From assembly GCA_036386415.1 (NCBI GenBank), contig DASVVT010000062.1, positions 1 through 14,611 on the forward strand: 14,611 nucleotides of DNA, read 5' to 3'. Positions 1-6,369 of this stretch are shown here, one piece after another. Numbering within the stretch: the first letter of the stretch is position 1; every line of letters begins with the position of its first letter. Source of the stretch: DASVVT01 sp036386415 (GTDB lineage Bacteria; Acidobacteriota; Blastocatellia; Pyrinomonadales; Pyrinomonadaceae). Position numbers and translations under genes: made by a program. The notes under the pieces are model-generated. The model was not told where the DNA came from, did not search any database, and worked only from the letters and a program-made list of their open reading frames with translations.

Positions 1-64
1 CCTTTCCGCACAGCGCGGGCGGCCACAGCCGCAATCAAAGCGCCCCGAACTTTTCAAACTCCAC

Positions 65-820
65 TTAGGTCGCGGCAGGGGCGTGCGCGCTTTCAGATTT
101 TGGAGCAGCCTCGGTCGGCGTGTAATAAAGGATGCGATTGCAATTATCGCATGTGATGATCTCGTCGCCGCGCCGGACCTGCGCCATCACCTGTGGCCGC
201 AGCGACATGAAGCAGGCCGTGCACGATCCGTTGCGCGCTTCGGCCACGGCGATCCCGTCGCGTATACGCGCGCTGATGCGCTTGTAGAGGGCGCTGACGT
301 TCTTGGGCAGGGTTTCGAGCAGACGCTCGCGCTCCATGCGTAGATGGTCTAGTTCTTCCGTCTCTGTGCGCGTCTGTTCCTCCAGGGCAAGGATTCGCTC
401 GTTCAGCTCGGCTTGCATCCTGGCGACCTCCGGCTCGCGCTCTTTGAGCTGGCCTTCGGCCTGTTCGAAGCTCTCCATCTTCTCCAGAATCTGCGTCTCA
501 AGCTGCGAGATCTGTTTGCGCGCGGCATCGGCCTCACGAATCGCCGCCGTGTACTCATGCTCATTCTTTGAAGACATCAGGTTGCGCTCGGCGCGTTCGG
601 CGCGGATGCGTTGCTCTTGAACCTCTGCCTCCAGGCGTGTGCGAGTGGCGCGCGCTTCATCGCGTCCGGTTTCAAGGGCACGAATTTCAAAGGCGCGCTG
701 GTCGAACTCTTTTTCGACCTCGGCGCGCCTCTGTGGGATGGCTTCGATTTCGGCTTGTAGTCTGCGTATGCTGGTATCTGCGTTCTGCAAAGCGATTAAC
801 TGCTTCAATTCCGCTTTCAC
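65..820 (-). CDS. Coiled-coil C4-type zinc ribbon protein (CdsZ/DUF164-like)
   Basis: A 251-residue protein built from a long charged coiled coil (about residues 5-170, rich in E, R, K, A and Q) and a C-terminal zinc ribbon. The ribbon is formed by Cys200-x2-Cys203 and Cys224-x2-Cys227, followed by an aromatic strand (ILYY) and a disordered Ala/Ser/Pro tail. The signature MSSKNEHEY near residues 82-90, in the middle of the coil, is typical of this family (zf-RING_7, Pfam PF02591). The length matches family members of roughly 240-250 residues. The family is widespread and thought to bind nucleic acid or act as a scaffold, but its exact role is unsettled. The start is GTG at 818-820, preceded by GAGGAG with 9-nt spacing. 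It is transcribed alone, with a 346-nt spacer between it and the subtilase gene upstream. The family call is secure; the function is not. Confidence 0.88.
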   Translation of the reverse strand: MKAELKQLIALQNADTSIRRLQAEIEAIPQRRAEVEKEFDQRAFEIRALETGRDEARATRTRLEAEVQEQRIRAERAERNLMSSKNEHEYTAAIREADAARKQISQLETQILEKMESFEQAEGQLKEREPEVARMQAELNERILALEEQTRTETEELDHLRMERERLLETLPKNVSALYKRISARIRDGIAVAEARNGSCTACFMSLRPQVMAQVRRGDEIITCDNCNRILYYTPTEAAPKSESAHAPAAT

Positions 821-953
821 TCTCTTGTTCTCCTCAAAAGATCATGACGATAAAAAAGGTGTAAGACACTCGCTTAAAGAACAAATCATCACACATTAAG
901 ACCCCGCGCGCAAGTTACGGCTGGACGGTCCCATTTGCATAGACGAAAAACTC

Positions 954-1050
954 TAAACGCAAAGGGCGCAAAGGAGGAGGACGCTGGAGATCGCAGAGGA
1001 ACTTCTTCTTCGCGCTCTTTGCGCCTCTTCCTTTGCGTCCTTTGCGTTTA
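954..1050. repeat. Imperfect 27-bp inverted repeat of CGCAAAGG-type units
   Basis: The arms 954-980 and 1024-1050 are reverse complements at 25 of 27 positions, with a 43-base spacer. Each arm holds two copies of a CGCAAAGG unit 9 bases apart. The outer 21 bases of the right arm (1030-1050) are identical to 7171-7191 in the inverted repeat upstream of rsmE, so this is a dispersed repeat family and not a chance hairpin. The spacer carries a further CTTTGCG (1017-1023). Confidence 0.85.
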
Positions 1051-1073
1051 AATCTCCTCTCTTCCTAATGCTC

Positions 1074-1088
1074 GAGTGAAATTCACTC
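1074..1088. promoter_or_regulatory. Perfect palindrome, possible operator or small hairpin
   Basis: GAGTGAA, one central A, then TTCACTC: a 7-bp perfect dyad. It lies between the subtilase terminator and the inverted repeat, about 255 bases upstream of the zinc-ribbon gene start. The symmetry is visible in the sequence; a regulatory role is inference. Confidence 0.3.
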
Positions 1089-1102
1089 TCAGGCTAAAAC
1101 TT

Positions 1103-1138
1103 GAAAGCCCCCTCGATCTTCCAGACTGAAGGGGCTTC
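1103..1138 (-). terminator. Probable Rho-independent terminator of the subtilase gene
   Basis: AAGCCCC (1105-1111) pairs perfectly with GGGGCTT (1131-1137). One mismatch further in, TCG/TGA pairing partly extends the stem. On the minus strand the stem is followed by CAAGTTTTAG, giving a short U run. It lies about 30 bases beyond the subtilase stop codon. The plus strand has no T run after the stem, so the orientation is minus. Confidence 0.6.
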
Positions 1139-1166
1139 CAAAGAGTGATGCGCGAGCACTCAGAAA

Positions 1167-2597
1167 TTATTTCGCTTTGACGGCCAGCGCCGCGTTGATG
1201 CGTCCGCCCGTCGAGACTTTTCCGTTGAGCGAATCGAGCTTATCGACCGACTTGAGAAGTCGCTCGCGCAGCTCCTTGACTGAAAGCTCTGGATCGATTG
1301 AAAGCACCAGAGCCGCCACGCCGGAGACTTCCGGCGTCGCCATGGACGTTCCCGAATGCTCCTCGAACGCGCCCGCGAGCCACGTGCTCAGAATCTCCAC
1401 TCCCGGCGCGGCGATGTGAACCTTTTTTGCGCCATAGTTGGAGAAAGAAGCAAGACGGTCATTGCGGTCGAGCGCCGCGACGCTGATGATGTTCGGCAGA
1501 TCATAGCTCGCCGGATAGTGTGGCGAGCGGTCTGCATCCGCGCTTGAATTGCCGCTCGCGGCGATGAACAGAATACCCTCTTCACCCGCTTCACGAATGG
1601 CGTCTTCGAGCGCCTTGGACTTCTGTGTCGAGCCCCAACTGGCGCTGATGATGCGCACCGGAACGCCCGCACGCTTGCGATCTATGACGTAGTTGATGGC
1701 CGCAATCGCATCCTTGGTCGTGCCGGAGCCGCCAGCCCCTATGAACTTCAGGGGCATGATCTGAACTTTCCAGTTGACGCCCGCGATCCCCATCCCGTTG
1801 TCGCCTTCGGCTCCGATGATTCCGGCACAGTGCGTGCCGTGGCCGTTGTCGTCCATCGGATCGGACAGGTCATCGACGGCGCTAAAGCCACGCAGGTCAT
1901 TGACCGTACCGAGTTGATCGTCAACGTACTCGTCAACGTTGTCCGGGCGGAACCAGATGTTCTCCATGAGGTCCGGGTGCGTGTAATCGACGCCGCTGTC
2001 GAGCACGGCGACGACCACCTTCTCGCTCCCCTTCGTCTTGTTCCAGGCGAGCATGGCGCTGATGTCGGCTTTGAACTTTCCGCCGCGCTGCCCCGTGTTC
2101 TCCAGCGACCACTGATCCGCAAACTGCGGGTCGTTAGGCCAGTTGGAAGGAACGTAGCGGTCGAGTTCCGCAGGCGCGCGTTCTTCTTCGTACCTGCTTT
2201 CTTCGAACTCCGGCTCAAGCGTGATCTTGAAATTCGGCTCGGCGTAATCGACGAGGTCTGTCATCGCGCGATACTGCGCGGCCACCCCTTCGGCGTCGAG
2301 CCCGTCTTCATCCTCTATGACGGTGAGACCGCTTACGCTCTCAATTCGATCCTCTATGCGGTCGTTGAGGCTGAGCACGATATTTCGCACCCTCTCCATC
2401 GTCGTGCCCTGACGAAAGCGCACGAGCACCTCCGTCCCACCGCGCTTCGGGGTCAGGGACTGTGTTTCGCTCGTCGTGCGAGAGACAAAAACCGGGCGCG
2501 GCTGGTTCTGCCAGCGCCGTATCTGGCCTGCAAACGCGGCCAGAAAAATCAGCGTGATCGCCAGTGCCAGATGTCCGAGAAAATTATGTCGGTTCAT
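1167..2597 (-). CDS. Subtilisin-like serine protease (S8) with N-terminal propeptide
   Basis: An exported or membrane-anchored subtilase. Numbered from ATG at 2595-2597 (476 residues), it has a hydrophobic N-terminal segment (about 8-24) serving as signal peptide or anchor. A fervidolysin/I9-type propeptide (about 54-127) has the typical VLVRF opening and a DYAEPN end. The catalytic domain runs from about 155 to 475. The triad is complete: Asp200 in AVLDSGVDYTHPDL, His253 in NGHGTHCAG, Ser418 in SGTSMATPEVSG, with oxyanion Asn350 in AASGN. There is no lipobox cysteine. Expected activity is broad endoproteolysis outside the cytoplasm after propeptide removal; the substrate is unknown. ATG at 2597 is preferred over the in-frame GTG just before it (2600), because GAGG then sits 7 nt upstream. 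The gene follows the small 2702-2977 gene but is separated from it by a heptamer inverted repeat. Confidence 0.93.
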   Translation of the reverse strand: MNRHNFLGHLALAITLIFLAAFAGQIRRWQNQPRPVFVSRTTSETQSLTPKRGGTEVLVRFRQGTTMERVRNIVLSLNDRIEDRIESVSGLTVIEDEDGLDAEGVAAQYRAMTDLVDYAEPNFKITLEPEFEESRYEEERAPAELDRYVPSNWPNDPQFADQWSLENTGQRGGKFKADISAMLAWNKTKGSEKVVVAVLDSGVDYTHPDLMENIWFRPDNVDEYVDDQLGTVNDLRGFSAVDDLSDPMDDNGHGTHCAGIIGAEGDNGMGIAGVNWKVQIMPLKFIGAGGSGTTKDAIAAINYVIDRKRAGVPVRIISASWGSTQKSKALEDAIREAGEEGILFIAASGNSSADADRSPHYPASYDLPNIISVAALDRNDRLASFSNYGAKKVHIAAPGVEILSTWLAGAFEEHSGTSMATPEVSGVAALVLSIDPELSVKELRERLLKSVDKLDSLNGKVSTGGRINAALAVKAK

Positions 2598-2616
2598 CAC
2601 TTCACCTCAAAAAAAT

Positions 2617-2704
2617 CAGTAGTCAGTAGTCAGTAGCCAGGAGTCAGTAGAAGGAAGCCAGTATGTTTTTCTACTGGCTACTGTCTACTGTTTACTGACT
2701 ACTA
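2617..2704. repeat. CAGTAGT heptamer array folded as 35-bp inverted repeat
   Basis: The left part holds five units in strict 7-nt phase (cagtagt, cagtagt, cagtagc, caggagt, cagtaga; 2617-2651). The right arm (2669-2703), read on the minus strand, holds the same kind of units (cagtaaa, cagtaga, cagtagc, cagtaga). The arms 2618-2652 and 2669-2703 match at 30 of 35 positions around a 16-base loop. The stop codon TAG of the upstream small gene (2702-2704) is formed at the outer edge of the repeat and is followed by a second in-frame TAG. The array fills the whole spacer before the subtilase gene. Confidence 0.88.
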
Positions 2705-2977
2705 TACCTTGTAATTCGCGCCCTTGTAATTATAGAGCCGGAGTTGATTCTTGTCGGCGCGGTATTCGTAAGGGCTGCCTGCGGCGCTCAGGCGTATGCG
2801 CCAGCCCGACGCGATCATCTGGCCGCTCATCTCGTCTTCGACGGGCGCGCCGAGAGCCAGATCGGGGAAATCCGCCTGTTCGACTGAATCCTCTTTGATC
2901 TCGCTTTCGGAGACGCCGAGGCGCTTCGCCAGATCGGCGCGCGCGCGCCTGACAGATTCTTCTTTGCTCAAAGCCAT
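2702..2977 (-). CDS. Small conserved protein of unknown function
   Basis: A soluble 91-residue protein if started at ATG 2975-2977, which has GAGGAG 12 nt upstream. An in-frame GTG at 3038-3040 would give 112 residues, but its ribosome-binding site is too close. The N-terminal half is a charged helix (ARADLAKRLGV) followed by SESEIKEDSVEQADFPDLALG. The C-terminal half (GWRIRLSAAGSPYEYRAD) looks like a small beta sheet. From memory, this order (A-x-LA-x-RLGV, then WPD-x-x-LGCP, then GYRI-x-L-x-G-x-x-Y-x-Y) marks a family of small proteins found in several soil and phototrophic phyla. Here the usual Trp and Cys are replaced (FPD, LGAP). I know no function. It starts divergently from the TPR gene and is followed by the subtilase gene across a repeat. 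Confidence 0.7.
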   Translation of the reverse strand: MALSKEESVRRARADLAKRLGVSESEIKEDSVEQADFPDLALGAPVEDEMSGQMIASGWRIRLSAAGSPYEYRADKNQLRLYNYKGANYKV

Positions 2978-3148
2978 GTTCGGCCAACGCTCCTCAGTCC
3001 AAGCCAGATGTTTCTGGTGTGGAAGCGTGAAGGGCGGCACGGCCTCCCGCCTGCTTCCCTTGTCTGCCCCGCACCTTGATGCGTATTCTGCGCCTGTGCG
3101 GGTCGCTTCGTCAAAGCTTTTGAAGCTATTCCATGAAAGTATTTGCCT

Positions 3149-3829
3149 ATGCCTGCTTCGCCTGAAGAGATCACGCGGCGTGCTGATATGCTCTATGCGG
3201 CGCGCGAAGAGACGGAGAACGTGCGCGCCAGCCTTGGGCTCTTGCAGGGGGTCTTAGCGCCCACTGACTACGAAGTGTGGTGGCGATTGGGGCGCGCCCT
3301 CTTCTTTCTGGGCCAAGAGGCGCAACACAGAAGGGACGCACGCTCTTATCACGCGCAGGGCGTTCAGGCATCCGGGCGTGCCGCGCGCCTGAAGCCTGAG
3401 CGAGTTGAAGGCCACTTCTGGCTCGGCGTCAACCTGGCGCTTCTGGCGCGTCTCGAAAATCCTTTCAACGCTCTGCGCCACGCCTTAAGCGCCCGCCGCG
3501 CGCTTGAGCGCGCCGCCCGCATCAACCCTGCCTATCATGCCGCCGGCCCGTTGCGCGTGCTTGGACGCCTTCAACATAAGCTCCCGCTACTGCTCGGTGG
3601 AGGCACGGAGCGCGCACGCCTCTGCTTTGAAAGAGCCATCGAGATCGCGCCCGCCAACACCATCACGCGCCTCTACTATGCGGAGATGTTGATGGACGAG
3701 GGAGCCACAGACCAGGCGCGCACGCACCTCGAACACATCCTCAAGGCTTCGCACGACCCCGCATGGGCTTTCGAGATCAAGCGCGATCAGCGCCTTGCGC
3801 TCAAAATGCTGCGAGAGAGGAAAGAGTGA
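3149..3829 (+). CDS. TPR protein resembling TRAP-transporter TatT component
   Basis: A 226-residue all-helical protein made of TPR-like pairs. Numbered from ATG 3149, visible repeat elements are about 41-80 (YEVWWRLGRALFFLG), 86-125 (VEGHFWLGVNLALLA) and 150-198 (LCFERAIEIAP, then TRLYYAEMLMDEGATDQARTHLEHIL region). The order of a 'G-x-HFWLGVN' segment, a Pro-rich 'AAGPLRVLGRLQHKLP' linker and a 'GGGTERARLCFERAI' segment fits the TatT family (Pfam PF16811), trimeric TPR partners of some TRAP transporters. No signal peptide is visible and no TRAP membrane or binding-protein gene lies nearby, so a transporter role cannot be assumed. A TTG at 3143 is an alternative start; ATG at 3149 is preferred. 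Only weak ribosome-binding sequence (GAAAG) is seen. It is divergent from the small gene at 2702-2977. Confidence 0.75.
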   Translation: MPASPEEITRRADMLYAAREETENVRASLGLLQGVLAPTDYEVWWRLGRALFFLGQEAQHRRDARSYHAQGVQASGRAARLKPERVEGHFWLGVNLALLARLENPFNALRHALSARRALERAARINPAYHAAGPLRVLGRLQHKLPLLLGGGTERARLCFERAIEIAPANTITRLYYAEMLMDEGATDQARTHLEHILKASHDPAWAFEIKRDQRLALKMLRERKE

Positions 3830-3840
3830 AGCGGTCACGT

Positions 3841-3954
3841 CAGGCGCGAACCAAATATACGCTTCAGTTTGACGCTAAGTTGTGTTTAGAGATTTGAGAG
3901 AGAAAACATAGGTCTTTAATACCAGGTGCGAACGGAATATGCGGTGCGAATATA
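3841..3954 (+). repeat. Imperfect direct repeats with GCGAAC core
   Basis: Two 18-base copies, 82 bases apart, share CAGG-Y-GCGAAC-N2-AATAT. A third partial copy (GGTGCGAATATA) follows directly after the second. They lie just after the TPR gene stop and upstream of the candidate promoter of the HAF gene. They could be regulator sites or a decayed repeat; the sequence alone does not decide. Confidence 0.4.
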
Positions 3955-3987
3955 GTATCCATAACAGAGGCTTTAACTGAAACCCTC

Positions 3988-4016
3988 TTGATAGGCAGGC
4001 AGATTGGTCATATCTT
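3988..4016 (+). promoter_or_regulatory. Candidate sigma70-type promoter for the HAF-repeat gene
   Basis: TTGATA (3988-3993), a 17-base spacer, then TATCTT (4011-4016): 5 of 6 and 4 of 6 matches to the consensus hexamers. It would give a leader of roughly 265 bases. Such matches arise by chance in AT-rich DNA, so this is only the best candidate I could find. Confidence 0.22.
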
Positions 4017-4276
4017 CTTAACCTCTTTGTTCCCTTGCGCATGCCTGTCGTAGCGAACTGTTCTTAATCTTCTGGCACAACCGTTGATTAGTGACTTCGG
4101 CGAGGGTTGGTGTCACGTCAACGCTCTGAAATGCCTTCATGTTCTTCGCTCACAATCTATTTTATTGTTCATGCGAACCAGGAGCGGAAAATTGCCGTTG
4201 TGACATCCGCATCAGAGAACTTGAAGGGTCAACGTGAAGAAGGTTTGCCAGCTTTAATAATTTTTCTTGAGCTTAC

Positions 4277-4282
4277 GAGGAG
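4277..4282 (+). promoter_or_regulatory. Strong ribosome-binding site of the HAF-repeat gene
   Basis: GAGGAG, 6 nt before ATG at 4289-4291, in otherwise AT-rich leader. It fixes the start of the 670-residue protein, and the signal peptide begins right there. Confidence 0.8.
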
Positions 4283-4288
4283 CAGATA

Positions 4289-6301
4289 ATGAAACATTTT
4301 GTATCAAAATTTATAGCTTGCGTCATAGCATTATTGCTATCGGTTAGTTCCATATCGAGCGTGGTCGTGGCGCAAACGACCGTCTCGCCCGCTCGGCATT
4401 ACATCATGATTGATTTGACCCCCGCCGGTTCAACGACTTCATCAGCCGCAGGTATCTCCGGCACGCAGCAGGTCGGCACGGCAGGCTTCCGCGCAGCGAT
4501 CACAGGTCAAGTGGACAACCATGCGGTGCTCTGGAATGGCAGCGCGAGTAGCATGGTTGATCTCGGTGTCGGCACAGCCGCAGCCATCCGTGACGGTCAC
4601 CAAGTCGGCAGTGCGAACAATCACGCTGCGTTGTGGACTGGCACAGCCGAGAGCCTGGTCGATTTGAATCCGTCGAATTGGACACAGTCGGTCGCCGTCG
4701 GCGTCAGAGGCGGGCAGCAAGTGGGTTCGGCGACACGTCAAGTTCTATGCAGCGTCGGGAAGCAGTGTGGCGGCGACGGCACGAAAACAGAGTTTCACCC
4801 TTTCCTGTGGTTCGGGTCGGCGGCGAGCGCGGTTGACCTGACGCCGCTCGTGCTCGGCTTCGGCGCCGGGCGTGCGCTCGGCACGGACGGCACGCAGCAG
4901 GTCGGCACAGGTTACACCATCATCGGGATAAACGCTTGGAGCGGGCCGTATGCCGTCTTGTGGTCAGGCACAGCCGAGAGCGCTGTCAATCTCAACCCGG
5001 CAGGCTCCATGGCCTCGCAAGCCAACGCCGTCTCCAATGGTCAGCAAGTTGGCTTCGACTTCTATCCGCGCCACGCGCTGTTGTGGCGGGGGAGCGCAGA
5101 GAGCGTCGTTGATCTGCATCCGGCGGGAGGTTACGCGACCTCCGAAGCCAACGCGACCAATGGCACACAGCAAGCGGGCTTCGGCTTTGTCGGGGATGAA
5201 AGCACGCAGGTCGGGCGCAGTCATGCGCTGGTTTGGTCGGGCAGCGCTGCAAGCGTGGTTGATCTGAATCAATTTTTGCCGCTGGGCTTCACCGATGCGG
5301 CAGCCACCGGCATCACCGCGAACGGTAACATCGTCGGCTGGGCCAGCAAGGGATCGCCCGCCAATCCGGCCAACGTTCACGCCGTGATGTGGATGCCGAG
5401 AGCGCGTCCAACCTTCTTCGCGCAATCGCTCACGCTGAGCCAGCCCTCGATTGTTGCAGGCAACCCGGCGCAAGCAACGGTCACGCTCAACCGTCCCGCA
5501 CCGGCTGGCGGCCTGCTCGTCAGATTAGGGAACGTCATCACTGCCCCGCCGGGGGTCGCCACTGCTGTTCCATTTACGGTGACGATGCCGTCCAGTGTCA
5601 CAGTAGAGGCAGGGAAGACGAGCGCAAGTTTCAGGGTGACGACAAGTATCAAGACTCTGACAGGATTCACACGCGCTTACCTTGTCGATATTCAAGCGGT
5701 GTATGGCAACACGAAGCAGACTGGAGTGTTGGAGGTCAGGCCGCCGCTCTCGTTATCTTCGTTAGCAATCGCGCCCCGCAGTCTCGTGGGCGGCAACACG
5801 GCGGTCGGAACAATCACCCTCAACGGCGCTGCGCCGACGGGCGGCGCGCTCGTGACGCTCACGAGCAATAATGCTGCGGCGATAGTTCCGGCCAGCGTGA
5901 TAGTCCCGGCGGGTCAAACAAGTGCGACCTTCACTGCACAAACAAGCGAGGTCACGAATCTCGTGACGGCGACGCTCAGGGCGACCTATGGCAGTTTGAC
6001 TCCCGTCACAAGGACGGCGACGCTGGTGATCGCGCCATCGAATGCGCAGGGGGACACGGTCGCCATCCAGAAGGCTGAATACGAGTCGTCCATTAAGCAA
6101 TTAAAGGTGCAAGCGACCAGCACCAGCCTGACGGCGACGCTGACAGTCTCCGTGACGACGACCCGGCAGGTGATCGGCGTCCTGGCTAACAAAGGAGCCG
6201 GTCAATACGCGGGAACATTCAGCGTGGCGACGAATCCGCAGAACATCACTGTGACCAGCAATCTCACCGGTCAGGCGAGCCGCGCGGTGGAGCTGAAGTA
6301 A
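4289..6301 (+). CDS. Exported HAF-repeat protein with Ig-like and C-terminal domains
   Basis: A 670-residue exported protein. A signal peptide (residues 1-28, hydrophobic 9-20, VVVA then Q) is followed by seven HAF-type repeats with HA-x-LW cores at 78, 112, 170, 221, 262, 312 and 364. Each core has the pattern GSA-x-S-x-VDL after it and G-x-QQVG between cores, consistent with a beta-propeller-like fold. Repeat 3 carries an insert with the protein's only two mature cysteines (Cys154, Cys160). Two Ig-like/bacterial adhesion-type domains follow (about 380-485 and 488-583), each with an 'SV-x-V-AG-x-TSA-F' strand. A C-terminal domain (about 588-670, AIQKAEYESSIKQLKVQATS) closes the protein. No sortase motif, transmembrane tail or catalytic motif is seen. 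Extracellular binding or surface function is inference. It has a strong GAGGAG site 6 nt before ATG and stands alone, convergent with rsmE. Confidence 0.85.
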   Translation: MKHFVSKFIACVIALLLSVSSISSVVVAQTTVSPARHYIMIDLTPAGSTTSSAAGISGTQQVGTAGFRAAITGQVDNHAVLWNGSASSMVDLGVGTAAAIRDGHQVGSANNHAALWTGTAESLVDLNPSNWTQSVAVGVRGGQQVGSATRQVLCSVGKQCGGDGTKTEFHPFLWFGSAASAVDLTPLVLGFGAGRALGTDGTQQVGTGYTIIGINAWSGPYAVLWSGTAESAVNLNPAGSMASQANAVSNGQQVGFDFYPRHALLWRGSAESVVDLHPAGGYATSEANATNGTQQAGFGFVGDESTQVGRSHALVWSGSAASVVDLNQFLPLGFTDAAATGITANGNIVGWASKGSPANPANVHAVMWMPRARPTFFAQSLTLSQPSIVAGNPAQATVTLNRPAPAGGLLVRLGNVITAPPGVATAVPFTVTMPSSVTVEAGKTSASFRVTTSIKTLTGFTRAYLVDIQAVYGNTKQTGVLEVRPPLSLSSLAIAPRSLVGGNTAVGTITLNGAAPTGGALVTLTSNNAAAIVPASVIVPAGQTSATFTAQTSEVTNLVTATLRATYGSLTPVTRTATLVIAPSNAQGDTVAIQKAEYESSIKQLKVQATSTSLTATLTVSVTTTRQVIGVLANKGAGQYAGTFSVATNPQNITVTSNLTGQASRAVELK

Positions 6302-6319
6302 AGAGGAAAGGTGAAGGGC

Positions 6320-6364
6320 GCAAGGGGAAAGGGAAAGGTTTTTCAACTTTCCCTTTCCCCTTGC
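6320..6364. repeat. 18-bp perfect hairpin between convergent genes
   Basis: A purine arm (6320-6337, beginning GCAAGGGGAAAGGG) and a pyrimidine arm (6347-6364) are perfect reverse complements around a 9-base loop, GTTTTTCAA. It lies 19 bases after the HAF-gene stop and 6 bases before the rsmE stop, the expected place for a shared bidirectional terminator. Neither strand has a proper T run after the stem, so it may be a member of the spacer repeat class and not a classical terminator. Confidence 0.75.
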
Positions 6365-6369
6365 TTGCT

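Larger units (their letters stand above)
821..1166. other. Intergenic spacer with terminator, palindrome and inverted repeat
   Basis: This 346-base gap has no credible gene on either strand. Reading in the minus direction, it holds the terminator of the subtilase gene, a 15-base perfect palindrome (GAGTGAA-A-TTCACTC, 1074-1088), a 27-bp inverted repeat of CGCAAAGG-type units (954-1050), and then about 130 bases that must contain the promoter and leader of the zinc-ribbon gene. I could not pick a convincing -35/-10 pair there. Confidence 0.7.
3830..4288. other. Long non-coding leader upstream of the HAF-repeat gene
   Basis: A 459-base stretch with no credible gene; it is visibly more AT-rich than its neighbours. 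It contains an imperfect direct repeat (CAGGCGCGAACCAAATAT at 3841-3858 and CAGGTGCGAACGGAATAT at 3923-3940, 15 of 18 identical), with a third shorter copy (GGTGCGAATATA) from 3943. There is a candidate promoter at 3988-4016 and a strong ribosome-binding site GAGGAG (4277-4282), 6 nt before the ATG at 4289. A short open frame at 4107-4289 looks like chance. Confidence 0.6.

Noticed and set aside
1..64. Possible RNase P RNA (rnpB) 5' part downstream of the zinc-ribbon gene, or the start of another minus-strand gene
   Set aside because: The minus strand ends in GCGGAAAGG, which resembles but does not match the conserved GAGGAAAGUCC of rnpB. A short frame with a Cys-rich stretch is open to the edge, but it has no convincing start. 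Too little sequence is present.
954..1050. CRISPR array
   Set aside because: The units are 8-9 bases with no spacers of constant length, are arranged as inverted arms, and have no cas genes nearby.
1830..2636. Long plus-strand frame (268 codons) opposite the subtilase gene
   Set aside because: It is antisense to a gene with a full catalytic triad. It reads as a Val/Arg-rich shadow of GC-biased codons with no domain.
3143..3829. Component of a complete TRAP transporter operon
   Set aside because: The TatT-like protein has no signal peptide, and no DctP-, DctQ- or DctM-like gene lies nearby.
3830..4288. Riboswitch or tRNA in the long leader
   Set aside because: No conserved aptamer core, T-loop (GTTCGA-type) sequence or cloverleaf pairing was recognised.
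4107..4289. 60-codon plus-strand open frame before the HAF gene
   Set aside because: It has a poor start, no ribosome-binding site and unlikely composition, and it runs into the HAF start. It looks like chance in the leader.
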